NCBI GenBank assembly: GCA_002179805.1
Contig: NAVB01002407.1
Coordinates: forward strand, 1-23,807
Direction: 5' to 3'
DNA from: Acanthamoeba lenticulata
Lineage: Eukaryota; Discosea; Longamoebia; Acanthamoebidae
Length of the DNA stretch: 23,807 nt
The position numbers and the translations under genes are program-made. The notes under the pieces are model-generated. The model ran no database searches. It was given only the letters and a program-made list of their open reading frames with translations, and was not told the origin of the DNA. Positions 21,101-23,683 of the stretch are shown piece by piece (position 1 is the first letter of the stretch; each line of letters begins with the position of its first letter).

Positions 21101-23683
21101 ACCGTTGATGGCGCGACCACGTTCGGGGACAGTGTCCTCCTCAACGACTCCCTCACCGTCACGAACCTTGTCAGCCTCCGCCAGGACCTCACAGTTGGTC
21201 AAGACCTGCGCGTCATCGGCGCTGCCTCTCTCAACCGCGACCTCTCCGTCGGTGGTGACTCCACCTTCAGTGGCCTCATCACTGCTGAGCGCGCCGTCGT
21301 CACCGGCAGCACCACCGTGGGCTCTCTCCACGCCTCTGGCAGTACCACCCTCGCTGATCTCTACGTCGCCCAAACCACGAGCCTCCGTGGTAAGGCGGAC
21401 ATCGCTGGCTCGCTTTCCGTGGGCCTGCCCGCTTACATGCGCAGCCGCCTCACCGTGGACTCGTCCCTGACCGTGGCGGCCGACGCCACCCTGAATGGCG
21501 ACCTTGAGGTCAAGAGTGTCGCCGTGTCCGGCTCGCTCGATGTCACTCTGTTGGCGCGCTTCCTCAGTGGCCTCTCGGTCGCTGGCGACGCGACCCTCAA
21601 GCAAGACACCTACGCCACCCGTCTCCACGTCTCGGGCGTCACCTCACTCCTCAACGACCTGGAGATCATCGGCGACGCCACGCTCACCCGCACGCTCAGC
21701 GTCGGCAACGAGCTGACTGTCCACCACAGGACCCGCCTCCACAACGCCCTCAACGTTGATGGCCTGACCTCGCTGCACAATACCGATATCACGGGCACCG
21801 CCCACGTCACCGCCGACTTGACGGTCGACGGCGACGCGACCATCAAGCGTCACCTCTCCGTGCTTTCGCTCACAAGCTTGCTTGGCCACCTCTCGGTTGA
21901 CAAGCTTGCTCACTTCAAGAGCAACGTGGAGATCCTCGGTCAGCTCGATGTTGGTCAGCAGGCTCGCTTCTCGGGCGACATCCGCGCCTTCGCCGATCTC
22001 ACTGTCGATGGCGGAACGACCCTGGACCGCCTCACCGCCCGCGGTGCCACTTCGCTGCAGCAGACCCTCGACGTTGCTGGCAAGTCTGAGTTCCGCGCCG
22101 ATGTTGAAGTTAACGCCGACCTCACGATTGGCCTCAGCTCACTCAAGCGGGCAACCGGCTCTGGCGGCGGCCACCTCGTCGTCAACAGCGACGCTTCGCT
22201 CCTCGCTGACTTGACCGTCTCCGGCGTGAGCAGCCTGCTGGGCCGCGTCGTCGTCGACGACAAACTTCTCGTGACGGGCGACGTCACGATACAAGACATG
22301 CTGAGCGTCACCGGTGTGACCTCGCTCAACACCCTTCTGGTCCAGGGCGCTACCTCGCTCGGCCCCCTCTATGTCTCCGGCCCAACGGCCATCAACGGCG
22401 CTTTCTCGGTCCATAGCGTGGCCACTTTCGGCAACATACTCACCGTCGCTGGCGGAGTTTCAGTCCGTCAAGATGTCTCGATCGCTGAATCCCTCGAAGT
22501 GGAGGGCACCACGTTCCTGCACGGCGCTCTCACCGTCGACGAAAACACCTTGCTCAAGAGCCGGCTTCGCGTCTCGAGCGAGGCTACCATTGATCACCTG
22601 AACGTCCTTAACACTCTGGAAGTTGAGGGCACCACGCTGCTCAACTCCGACACCACCGTTACGGGCCTTCTCCAGGTCAATGGCACCACTTCGCTCGACT
22701 ACGCCGACATCGAAACCCTCAACGTTGTCGCCGACATTTTCGGCAACAAGGACTTCTTCCTGACCCGCAATGCCGCCATCTCGGGTTCTGTTCTGGTCGA
22801 CCAAATGTTGACCGTCAGGCAGACGGCCTACTTCACCGATGCTCGTGTCTCCAACAATCTGGTGGTCGACTTCACCACCACGACACAGACTCTCTCGGTG
22901 AGCGGATCCGCCACGGTGAACAACAACCTGTTTGCCCAGAACCGGCTCTATGTGCAGGGCGGGGCCTCGTTCGGCTCTGATGTCTACGTCTCTACGGATG
23001 TGACCATCAACGGCGAGCTGACCCTGTTCGGCGAGCTCACGCTCAACAACAACCTGATCGTCAACTCCGACATCTCTGTCAACGACGACCTCACCGTCGA
23101 TGGCGACGTTCGGTTGGCCGGTGAGGTCTCGGTCGGTGGCCGCCTGGCGCTCCACGACAAGCCGTTCGCCTTCGCCTACCCTGGCCTTGATGGCAGCAAC
23201 AAGCCCGTCAATTTCCTCGATGCCTTCAACGCCGACAACTCTGACCCGCTGGCTCAGCACCTCTACCGCTTCGCCATCACGGGCGTCGATCTCAGCTCGG
23301 CCGAGGATTACTTCGAGCTTTCTCTGCCTGGTGGTGCCTTCTACCAGCTTGAGCCGATCAACCTCGACCTCCCGATGGTGTCCCGCATCTCCACCACCAA
23401 CTACCAGATCGGTGACATCATCATCCTCAAGGGCTCCTCTGAGGACAAGATCATCGCCTTCTGGGACTTCGAGGATCTGATCAACGTTATCGGCGCCGGT
23501 CCCAACGGTAACTTGTACAACGGCCGTGACATGTCCACGGCCCAGGTCAACTTCTACACTGAGTACCTCTACTCGGACGACATCTTCATCTACATGTACT
23601 CTCCGCGCACGCGCGTCGGTGTCCTCGGAAGCAGCTCGACCCCGCTCCAGACCACGCCCGTGGAGTGGGTCAAGATCAACTAA
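2..23683 (+). CDS. Giant hexapeptide-repeat fibre-like protein, 5' partial
   Basis: A single uninterrupted frame of 7,893 codons ends in TAA at 23681-23683. The frame is already open at base 2 and the upstream codons continue the same repeat style, so the GTG at 122 is an internal Val and the start lies outside the window. Nearly the whole protein is hexads of type L-x-V-x-G-x paired with [TAS]-x-[VLF]-x-x-[DG], grouped into about 120-residue units marked by VEKATSLG-like signatures. It ends in a 177-residue non-repetitive domain. I saw no cysteine on reading it through, and proline is nearly absent until the C-terminal fifth. No transmembrane segment or catalytic motif is visible. Such patterns are known from beta-solenoids and trimeric beta-helical fibres, so a structural surface or virion fibre is the likeliest role. 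That role is inference; the repeat pattern itself is seen directly. Alternatives are a cell-surface adhesin or an algal or protist coat protein. Confidence 0.95.
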   Translation, partial: ASARGGDVIIDGGEGGADGAVRIASKTGVAHLGRTDVTTEVKGSLHVKQGAQFDEIVTVSGSVVVDGTVDANGLTVAGSGLSVGGASTLDGNVQISGIVLINGDTEITGTLGVQSAVSFGDNVDIDINLNVGGELDVELQADFRKGVNVQEDVSIGRHLTVDEDAEVRGEILVGGSAHVIGDLSVGSGAYVHSAHVADGLSVGGDVSLAGYVYADRSAWIGEHLHIGESVEVNGKLSVDGVSTFGDNVQIDGEARIRKNLRVLEGADVTGDLTVRSQVRLGNELLVEKATSLGAGVLVFGDATLASSLSVAGATFLGETSVSGALRTKSAAVDGDLDVSGNQLVQGSLAVTGVSSLSDDVYVYGSAYINTGLTVQKSADIRGDTSVRGDIMADGDLLVEKATSLGESLFVHGEATFSSALYAASAAVDGIITATTLSVNADAVVARDIAVGGDLGVAGRAQFRRDVSVAGSAVFEGATYANSLEVGTGASITGDVSVRGNIMTDGDLLVEKATSLGESLFVHGEATFSSALYAASAAVDGTTTTTTLSVNADAVVARDIAVGGDLGVSGTAQFRRDVSVAGTAVFQGAASANSLEVTTNAAISGDVTVRGMIATDGMLFVEKATSLGESLFVHGEATFSSALYAASAAVDGTTTTTTLSVNADAVVARDVTIGGDLGVSGTAQFRRDVSVAGTAVFQGAASANSLEVTTNAAISGDVTVRGMIATDGMLFVEKATSLGESLFVHGETTLDDSLLVAGNAFVSETFTVGKTATIEGIVRAQSDVLVAGELQVDKSTKLNADISVAGQSSFAGSVVAGADVRVVGKLSVEKDTSISGQVSVRGDVHTDGNLFVEKATSLGSDLVVDRDTTLKGALLVGGNAVVSQSLTVEKAATVNGVVHASSNVLVDGELHVDSATKLFNSLSVAGSTTLTEHVIAQSNLNIAGSTFVAGEQLAVAGFVTVRGNVQTDGDLYVEKFTSLGQNLLVRGQATVAGAVFAQSNVDVQGNLAVTGSSILTGDVAALSDLSVKRDTYIGRDAAVGGELQVGGNTFVDGHLAVTGVASLSDDVFVYGTANVGTNLNVGGDSTLHGALVVGENIKAYSNVLVQGATSIGELLFVHGETTLDDDLFVHATAYVSQSLSVGKSSTLKGDVHAHSNVLVGGDLRVDDDAFVRGNIDVTGVSTLRNDVFVQGDANLAKNLDVLGDSSLHGILSVREDVRTDGNLYVEKATSLGEHLFVHGETTLTDDLLVDANAYVAETFTVGKTATVEGIVRAYSDVLVGGELKVANFTELSDDLYVAGQSSFAGNVTAGEDMHIFGELLVEQDTSIRGEISVRGDVSTDGNLYVEKATSLGEHLFVHGETTLTDDLLVDANAVVSHSLTVMETSTLGGMVRALSDVVVGGVLQVNKFTELRDGLYVDGQSSFAEDMAVGANVQISGELLVEQDTSIRGEISVRGDVYTDGSLFVEKATSLGQTLFVEGETTLADDLLVNANAVVSQSLTVEKTSTLVEVVRALSDVMVGGGLQVNKFTELRDGLYVDGQSSFAEDMAVGANVHIAGDLLVEQDTSVRGEISVRGDVSTDGSLFVEKATSLGQTLFVEGETTLADDLLVDANAVVSQSLTVMETSTLGGMVRALSDVVVGGGLQVDKFTELRDGLYVDGLSSFAEDMAVGANVDVARGINIGDNLMVGGQSTVRGDMHTDGNLYVEQATSLGNTLNVVGEATLQSDLVVQADADITRSLTVGETATVKGIVYAQSDVVVSGELLVTDHTVLRSTLSVDGQSTFEADVAVHADIDVSGSVNVGAALSVKGAATVRGDVRTDGMVFVDKATSLGATLLVVGETTLEDDLLVNANAHVSESLSVEKTATVEGIVYAQSHVLVAGELHVDEATLLRSTLSVDGQSTFEADVAVNADVDVSGSVTVGAVLSVEGAATVRGNVHTDGMVFVEKATSLGHTLFVEGETTLEDDLLVNANAVVSQSLSVEKTSTLEGIVRAYSDVLVGGELHVNKFTDLRDGLYVAGQSSFAEDVTAGANVRIIGELLVEQDTSIRGKASVSGDVHTDGNVFVEKATSLGRMLFVHGKTTLDDNLLVSANAHVSESLSVEKTATVEGIVYAQSNMLVAGELHVDEATLLRSTLSVDGQSTFEADMLVNADVDVSGSVTVGAELSVSGKATVRGDVRTDGMVFVDKATSLGATLYVAGEATLADNLLVNANAYVRDALSVGETATVDGVIYARSDVLVDGQLRVMQATVLRSTLSVDGQSTFESDMLVNADVDVSGSVTVGSALSVEGMATFSGDVRTDGMVFVEKATSLGQKLYVVGETTLEDDLLVNANAYVSESLSVEKTATVEGIVYAQSHVLVAGELHVDEATLLRSTLSVDGQSTFEADVAVNADVDVSGSVTVGADLSVEGAATVRGNVRTDGMVFVDKATSLGHTLSVVGDARLLANLDVYGATNLWSELYVDADASVTGLISVGSDLSVNNDAIIGRNAFVEGALDVSSEARVGGAVSLEDVLRVDGNVYAFADVHVSGLLSAKSDAHVEGELHVNKATSLGHTLVVVGETTLEDDLLVNANAHVSESLSVEKTATVEGIVYAQSHVLVAGELHVDEATLLRSTLSVDGQSTFEADVAVNADVDVSGSVTVGADLSVEGAATVRGNVRTDGMVFVDKATSLGAALYVVGETTLEDDLLVNANAHVSESLSVEKTATVEGIVYAQSHVLVAGELHVDEATLLRSTLSVDGQSTFEDDVTVNADAFVSGSVSVGSYLSVQGEASIRGDLRAQGNVYVDKATSLGNALYVVGQSTLQSRLIVNADAYVANSLTVAYSATVASTLYAKYDAIVDGELNVQGPTHLKSILSVDGQSTFEADVAVNADVDVSGSVTVGADLSVEGAATVRGNVRTDGMVFVDKATSLGAALYVVGETTLEDDLLVNANAHVSESLSVEKTATVEGIVYAQSHVLVAGELHVDEATLLRSTLSVDGQSTFEADVAVNADVDVSGSVTVGADLSVEGAATVRGNVRTDGMVFVDKATSLGATLLVEGETTLEDDLLVNANAYVSASLSVKETATVDGVVYAQSDVLVAGELRVTEATLLRATLSVVGQSTFEADMIINADLSVQGSATVGTDLSVQGAATIRGNVHTDGSLSVEKATSLGQNLLVVGESTLADDVLVDADLVVTGESNLKGDVFAGNDLSVTRDAVIGRDTSVKGDLEVTGNALLGSNLVVIGVATLQDNVFIYGNAKVDEDLSVDGDADISGDLSVRQDIMTDGSLSVEKATSLGQKLFVVGETTLESDLLVDADAHVTESLTIGNTATVEGIVYAQSHVLVSGQLDVTQATLLRSTLSVVGQSTFEADMIINADFSVQGSATVGTDLSVQGAATIRGNVRTDGSLSVEKATSLGQNLLVVGESTLKDDVLIEADLAVTGESNLKGDVFAGNDLSVTRDAVIGRDTSVKGDLEVTGNTLLSSNLVVVGVSTLQDNVFIHGNAQVNKNLRIDGDADISGDLSVRQDIMTDGMVFVEKATSLGHTLYVEGETTLKDDVLIEADLAVTGESNLKGDVFAGNDLSVTRDAVIGRDTSVKGDLEVTGNTLLSSNLVVVGVSTLQDNVFIHGNAQVDKHLSVQGNSDITGYLSVRGSMMTDGELSVEKATSLGATLLVVGETTIDDALLVTGTTTVLDSLSVGHNAAVSADFRVGGDSSLEQNLWVGASASVHDDLEVGGNVLVSGSLAVTGISSLQDNVYVYGNTFIDQSLEVNQNADVNGYLTVRGDVLTDGSLSVEKATSLGATLFVVGETTLEDDLLVSADVQVTESLTVGKTATVVGAVYAQSDVFVAGELDVTQATLLRSTLSVDGQSTFEADMLVNADLSVDGSATVGTDLTVARAATVRGDVRTSGSLFVEKATSLGHRLFVEGETTLDDDLLVNADAHVTRSLTVSETATVAGVVYAQSNVLVSGQLDVTQATLLRSTLSVVGQSTFEADMLVNADLSVDGSATVGTDLFVEGAASIRSDIRTDGMLFVEKATSLGQTLSVVGHVSLLSSLDVDGATNLWNQLYVDADATITGIANVGSDLSVNNDAFVGRNAFVEGALDVSSEARIGGAVSLEDVLRVDGNVYALAQVTVSGLLSALSDVHVEGELRVEKATSLGSTLFVVGETTLADDLLVSADAHVTRSLTVSETATVAGVVYAQSNVLVSGQLDVTEATHLRSTLSVVGQSTFEADMLVNADLSVDGSATVGTDLTVAGAATVRGNVRTDGMLFVEKATSLGQTLFVVGETTLQSDLLVNADAHVTGKSTLDGDVFANNDLSVARDTVIVRDASIGGDLEVVGHAFIGDRLNVVGQSTLHDDLHVLTSATVSDDLFVHDTVSVRGDVHTDGSLSVEKATSLGQTLYVVGETTLDDDLLVNADAVVSQSLTVEETSTLEGIVRTYSDVLVGGELRVDKFTELRDGLYVDGLSSFAEDITAGANVHIAGELLVEQDTSIRGEISVRGDVSTDGSLFVEKATSLGHRLFVEGQTTLKSNLLVNANAHVTGKSTLDGDVFANNDLSVARDTVIARDATIGANLEVIGSTFIGDRLNVAGETTLQADLHVLTSATVSDDLFVHDTVSVRGDVHTDGSLFVEKATSLGQTLSVVGHVSLLSSLDVDGATNLWNQLYVDADATITGIANVGSDLSVNNDAFVGRNAFVEGALDVSSEARIGGAVSLEDVLRVDGNVYALAQVTVSGLLSALSDVHVEGELRVEKATSLGSTLFVVGETTLADDLLVSADAHVTRSLTVSETATVAGVVYAQSNVLVSGQLDVTEATHLRSTLSVVGQSTFEADMLVNADLSVDGSATVGTDLTVARAATVRGNVHTDGSLSVEKATSLGQTLYVVGETTLDDDLLVNADAVVSQSLTVEETSTLEGIVRTYSDVLVGGELRVDKFTELRDGLYVDGLSSFAEDITAGANVHIAGELLVEQDTSIRGEISVRGDVSTDGSLFVGKATSLGQTLFVVGETTLQSDLLVNADAHVTGKSTLDGDVFANNDLSVARDTVIVRDASIGGDLEVVGQALIADRLNVVGQSTFQTDVHVLTSATVSDDLFVHDTVSVRGDVHTDGSLFVEKATSLGQTLSVVGHVSLLSSLDVDGATNLWNQLYVDADATITGIASVGRDLSVNNDAFVGRNAFVEGALDVSSEARIGGAVSLEDVLRVDGNVYALAQVTVSGLLSALSDVHVEGELRVEKATSLGSTLFVVGETTLADDLLVSADAHVTRSLTVSETATVAGVVYAQSNVLVSGQLDVTEATHLRSTLSVVGQSTFEADMLVNADLSVDGSATVDTDLTVAGAATVRGNVHTDGSLSVEKATSLGQNLFVVGESTLEDDLLVTADAHVTGKSTLDGDVFANNDLSVARDTVIVRDASIGGDLEVVGQALIADRLNVVGQSTLHDDLHVLTSATVSDDLFVHDTVSVRGDVHTDGSLFVEKATSLGQTLFVEGETTLDDDLLVNADAHVTRSLTVSETATVAGVVYAQSNVLVSGQLDVTEATHLLSTLSVVGQSTFEADMLVNADLSVDGSVTVGTDLTVAGLATIDGDIRTDGMLFVEKATSLGQTLEVVGHVSLLSSLDVDGATNLWNQLYVDADATITGIANVGSDLSVNNDAFVGRNAFVEGALDVSSEARIGGAVSLEDVLRVDGNVYALAQVTVSGLLSALSDVHVEGELRVEKATSLGSTLFVVGETTLADDLLVSADAHVTRSLTVSETATVAGVVYAQSNVLVSGQLDVTQATLLRSTLSVVGQSTFEADMLVNADLSVDGSATVGTDLTVAGAATVRGNVRTDGMLFVEKATSLGQTLFVVGETTLQSDLLVTANAHVTGKSTLDGDVFANNDLSVARDTVIVRDASIGGDLEVVGQALIADRLNVVGQSTLHDDLHVLTSATVSDDLFVHDTVSVRGDVHTDGSLFVEKATSLGQTLFVEGETTLDDDLLVNADAHVTRSLTVEETSTLEGIVRTYSDVLVGGELRVDKFTELRDGLYVDGQSSFAEDMAVGANVHIAGELLVEQDTSIRGEISVRGDVHTDGSLFVEKATSLGQTLSVVGHVSLLSSLDVDGATNLWNQLYVDADATITGIANVGSDLSVNNDAFVGRNAFVEGALDVSSEARIGGAVSLEDVLRVDGNVYALADVSVSGLLSALGSAHVNGELVVEKATSLGSTLFVVGETTLADDLLVSADAHVTRSLTVSETATVAGVVYAQSNVLVSGQLDVTQATLLRSTLSVVGQSTFEADMLVNADLSVDGSATVGTNFIVAGAATVRGDMRTDGTLFVEKATSLGQTLFVEGETTLDDDLLVNADAVVSQSLTVEETSTLEGIVRTYSDVLVGGELRVDKFTELRDGLYVDGLSSFAEDITAGANVHIAGELLVEQDTSIRGEISVRGDVHADGSLFVDKATSLGQTLSVVGHVSLLSSLDVDGATNLWNQLWVDADASVTGLVSVGFDLSVNNDAVIGRNAFVEGALDVSSEARIGGAVSLEDVLRVDGNVYALADVSVSGLLSALGSAHVNGELVVEKATSLGSTLFVVGETTLASDLLVDANAVVSHSVTVMETSTLQGDVRALSAVLVGGELKVDKFTELRDGIYVDGLSSFAEDMTVGANVQIAGQLRVENNASIHGEVSVRGDVRTDGDLFVEKATSLGTTLLVAEDATLQARLSVAGKTTLSGVLSVRADTTITEDLLVRKDLSVGDDAQVMGTLTVDDGILLSGDLSVGGNITAAATINALSDVYVKGLLSALTDLHVGDNLAVEKATSLGSTLSVVGDVDLLAGLSVVGETHFEGAVSVNDDITVSGASYLVGDVNAANNLRVGEILDVTGPAELRSTLSVANSAEFAASITAASAEFATDVTIGTDLAVRGGASVDGSLSVISSVSIAQNLFVEANASVGDLRVIKNAHVQGNFFVDEDVVIYGTTWADWDLSVGKNLVVTGDSLLKGASAVNGLARFRDSVSIQKDLTVLADTFVTKLHASQSIDVGGRVFASGNLQTGGQLLVDGLTSLGSSLTVFDDSHLMAGLTVDGATTFGDSVLLNDSLTVTNLVSLRQDLTVGQDLRVIGAASLNRDLSVGGDSTFSGLITAERAVVTGSTTVGSLHASGSTTLADLYVAQTTSLRGKADIAGSLSVGLPAYMRSRLTVDSSLTVAADATLNGDLEVKSVAVSGSLDVTLLARFLSGLSVAGDATLKQDTYATRLHVSGVTSLLNDLEIIGDATLTRTLSVGNELTVHHRTRLHNALNVDGLTSLHNTDITGTAHVTADLTVDGDATIKRHLSVLSLTSLLGHLSVDKLAHFKSNVEILGQLDVGQQARFSGDIRAFADLTVDGGTTLDRLTARGATSLQQTLDVAGKSEFRADVEVNADLTIGLSSLKRATGSGGGHLVVNSDASLLADLTVSGVSSLLGRVVVDDKLLVTGDVTIQDMLSVTGVTSLNTLLVQGATSLGPLYVSGPTAINGAFSVHSVATFGNILTVAGGVSVRQDVSIAESLEVEGTTFLHGALTVDENTLLKSRLRVSSEATIDHLNVLNTLEVEGTTLLNSDTTVTGLLQVNGTTSLDYADIETLNVVADIFGNKDFFLTRNAAISGSVLVDQMLTVRQTAYFTDARVSNNLVVDFTTTTQTLSVSGSATVNNNLFAQNRLYVQGGASFGSDVYVSTDVTINGELTLFGELTLNNNLIVNSDISVNDDLTVDGDVRLAGEVSVGGRLALHDKPFAFAYPGLDGSNKPVNFLDAFNADNSDPLAQHLYRFAITGVDLSSAEDYFELSLPGGAFYQLEPINLDLPMVSRISTTNYQIGDIIILKGSSEDKIIAFWDFEDLINVIGAGPNGNLYNGRDMSTAQVNFYTEYLYSDDIFIYMYSPRTRVGVLGSSSTPLQTTPVEWVKIN
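161..859 (+). repeat. Diverged N-terminal hexad repeats without the signature
   Basis: About 233 residues (54-286) follow the hexad rule but lack the VEKATSLG signature and any strong 120-residue copy structure. Hexads can be read off nearly without gaps, for example LSVGGA, STLDGN, VQISGI, VLINGD, TEITGT. There is a local slip of about five residues near HVADG (bases 586-600) that shifts the register. The nucleotide copies are poorly conserved compared with the central array, as expected of an old array edge not reached by homogenisation. A rare Trp (AWIGEH) is found here. Confidence 0.8.
860..2194 (+). repeat. N-terminal sub-array of four 333-336 bp units (class E)
   Basis: Signature copies begin at 860, 1196, 1529, 1862 and 2195, giving spacings of 336, 333, 333 and 333 bp (112, 111, 111, 111 residues). 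These are not whole numbers of hexads. The last three units are close copies of one another, carrying SSALYAASAAVDG, then a Thr run (GTTTTTT in two copies, GIITATT in the first), then ARDIAVGG and QFRRDVSVAG. The copies starting at 1529 and 1862 share long identical DNA stretches. The first unit (860) is unlike the others and resembles class C in its second half (SSLSDDVYVYG). This class occurs only here. Confidence 0.9.
2195..3313 (+). repeat. Three transitional units of 360, 363 and 396 bp
   Basis: Signatures start at 2195, 2555, 2918 (as VEKFTSLG) and 3314 (as VQGATSIG). The units encode 120, 121 and 132 residues. The first two resemble class A/B (SETFTVGKTATIEG; SQSLTVEKAATVNG). The third resembles the longer class C type with RDTYIGRDAAVGG and SLSDDVFVYG. 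These copies are individually diverged and show the array before the strict 360-bp rhythm sets in. Confidence 0.8.
7274..7633 (+). repeat. Class D unit, first and most diverged copy
   Basis: This is the earliest of seven class D units. It is recognised by ATNLW near its start and by SVNNDA, GRNAFVEGALDVSSEA and SLEDVLRVDGNVYA. It carries one Trp, which the other repeat classes lack. Its tail (FADVHVSGLLSAKS) resembles the tails of the D units at 18164 and 19244 more than those at 12044-16724. The closing signature is VNKATSLG at 7634. A class B unit follows, as it does for most D units. Confidence 0.85.
8354..8713 (+). repeat. Divergent class B unit embedded between near-identical copies
   Basis: Between the highly similar B units at 7994 and 8714, bases about 8395-8565 encode a poorly matching version (VANSLTVAYSATVAS, YAKYDAIVDG, QGPTHLKSIL). 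It uses codons that are rare elsewhere in the gene (AAA, TAT, CTA, GGA). From about 8566 on, the DNA returns to the standard B sequence, identical to the next copy for about 80 bases. The encoded hexad pattern and the 360-bp length are both kept. Confidence 0.8.
9434..11323 (+). repeat. Block of long units (378/396 bp, class C')
   Basis: Signatures at 9434, 9812, 10172, 10550, 10928 and 11324 give spacings of 378, 360, 378, 378 and 396 bp, that is 21, 20, 21, 21 and 22 hexads. The long units (class C') contain ESNLKGDVFAGNDLSV, RDAVIGRDTSVKG, DLEVTGN, and end in SVRQDIMTDG or SVRGSMMTDG. The 360-bp unit at 9812 is class B. The DNA at 10218-10449 repeats at 10596-10827 with one mismatch, a synonymous Asn codon at 10303/10681. 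The unit at 10928 is diverged and holds a Trp (NLWVGAS). Confidence 0.9.
12044..12763 (+). repeat. D-B cassette 1
   Basis: A class D unit (12044-12403) is followed directly by a class B unit (12404-12763). Bases 12044-12480 match 13844-14280 with a single mismatch (12232 C against 14032 T, both Asn). The B unit has the THLRSTL variant where other copies read TLLRSTL. Confidence 0.9.
13109..13479 (+). repeat. 371-bp exact direct repeat, copy 1 (copy 2 at 14549-14919)
   Basis: Line-by-line comparison shows no difference between 13109-13479 and 14549-14919, 1,440 bp apart. The segment covers nearly all of a class A unit. It ends at synonymous or single-codon differences on both sides (13108 T/C; 13480 C/T). 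Identity through third codon positions points to very recent duplication or gene conversion. Confidence 0.93.
13844..14563 (+). repeat. D-B cassette 2
   Basis: Class D at 13844-14203, then class B at 14204-14563. Bases 13949-14319 are identical over 371 bp to 16829-17199 in cassette 4, crossing the D/B boundary. The B unit ends with the VARAATVRGNVHTDG variant, otherwise seen near 11620. Confidence 0.9.
14549..14919 (+). repeat. 371-bp exact direct repeat, copy 2 (copy 1 at 13109-13479)
   Basis: This is the partner of the class A segment at 13109-13479. The unit that follows begins with VGKATSLG (Gly codon at 14924), a private variant of the signature. A third copy at 18949-19227 is slightly diverged, with for example GGC for GGT at about 19050. 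Confidence 0.93.
15284..16003 (+). repeat. D-B cassette 3
   Basis: Class D at 15284-15643, then class B at 15644-16003. The D unit has a private change (IASVGRD where others read IANVGSD, about 15418-15438). The B unit has Asp in place of the usual Gly at 15932-15934 (TVDTDL). Apart from these it follows cassettes 1 and 2 closely. Confidence 0.9.
16724..17443 (+). repeat. D-B cassette 4
   Basis: Class D at 16724-17083, then class B at 17084-17443. The D unit starts LEVVGH instead of LSVVGH. The B unit uses the TLLRSTL form. Bases 17119-17322 are identical to 18559-18762 in cassette 5 (204 bp). Confidence 0.9.
17804..18163 (+). repeat. Mosaic unit joining B and A sequence
   Basis: The first 100 bases are class B: bases 17591-17904 are identical to 16151-16464 over 314 bp, spanning the preceding C unit and the B start. 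At about 17905-17911 the sequence switches to class A (VEETSTLEGIVRTYSD). Bases 17996-18081 then match 4586-4671, a class A copy 13.4 kb upstream (86 identical bases), and not the neighbouring A units, which read DGLSSFAEDITAG here. The reading frame and 360-bp length are unaffected. Confidence 0.85.
18164..18883 (+). repeat. D-B cassette 5
   Basis: Class D at 18164-18523, then class B at 18524-18883. The D tail is the ADVSVSGLLSALGSAHVNG form, and bases 18365-18558 are identical to 19445-19638 in the last D unit (194 bp). The B unit ends with unusual residues (TNFIVAG, RGDMRTDGTLF). Confidence 0.9.
19244..19603 (+). repeat. Last class D unit, followed by a class A unit
   Basis: This seventh D unit carries two Trp residues (NLWNQLWVDADA) and a GLVSVGFD variant. 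It shares 194 identical bases with the D unit at 18164, yet is followed by an A-type unit (19604-19963, SHSVTVMETSTLQG) and not by B. It marks the 3' edge of the homogenised array. Confidence 0.85.
19964..20305 (+). repeat. Terminal 342-bp unit with the last signature downstream
   Basis: The spacing from the signature at 19964 to the final one at 20306 is 342 bp (114 residues, 19 hexads). The unit is not assignable to A-D (VAEDATLQARLSVAG, KDLSVGDDAQVMGT), although its tail (SDVYVKGLLSALTDLHVGDN) echoes the class D tail. It marks the start of array decay at the C-terminal side. Confidence 0.8.
20306..23149 (+). repeat. Diverged C-terminal hexad repeats
   Basis: About 948 residues (6769-7716) keep hexad periodicity with no 120-residue copy structure. 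A faint signature remnant (VDGLTSLG) lies at about 21032-21055. Pro appears for the first time in any number (TGPAEL, GLPAYM, LGPLYVSGP), as does Trp (TWADWDL). A Gly-rich break (GSGGGHLVVN, about 22160-22185) and a Thr run (DFTTTTQTL, about 22868-22894) interrupt the pattern. Register slips are more common here. The stretch looks like an ancient, non-homogenised part of the same solenoid. Confidence 0.85.
23150..23680 (+). other. Non-repetitive aromatic-rich C-terminal domain (177 residues)
   Basis: At residue 7717 (LHDKPFAFAYPG) the hexad pattern stops and composition changes sharply. The last 177 residues carry about 11 Tyr, 11 Phe and 2 Trp, plus Pro and Gln, which are rare in the repeats. 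Predicted strand-like stretches include IGDIIILKG and DDIFIYMYS, and the chain ends VEWVKIN. No family was recognised. By position it resembles the terminal caps, trimerisation domains or ligand-binding heads that close many fibre proteins and beta-solenoids; that is inference. It continues in frame with the repeats and is not a separate gene. Confidence 0.75.

Noticed and set aside
2..23683. Collagen-like, leucine-rich or pentapeptide-repeat protein
   Set aside because: There is no G-X-Y triplet, no 20-24 residue LxxLxLxxN frame and no A(D/N)LxX five-residue period; the period is six.
2..23683. Hexapeptide acyltransferase (left-handed beta-helix enzyme)
   Set aside because: The hexad resembles [LIV]-G-x4 only loosely, the size is far beyond that family, and no catalytic His or insertion loop was seen.
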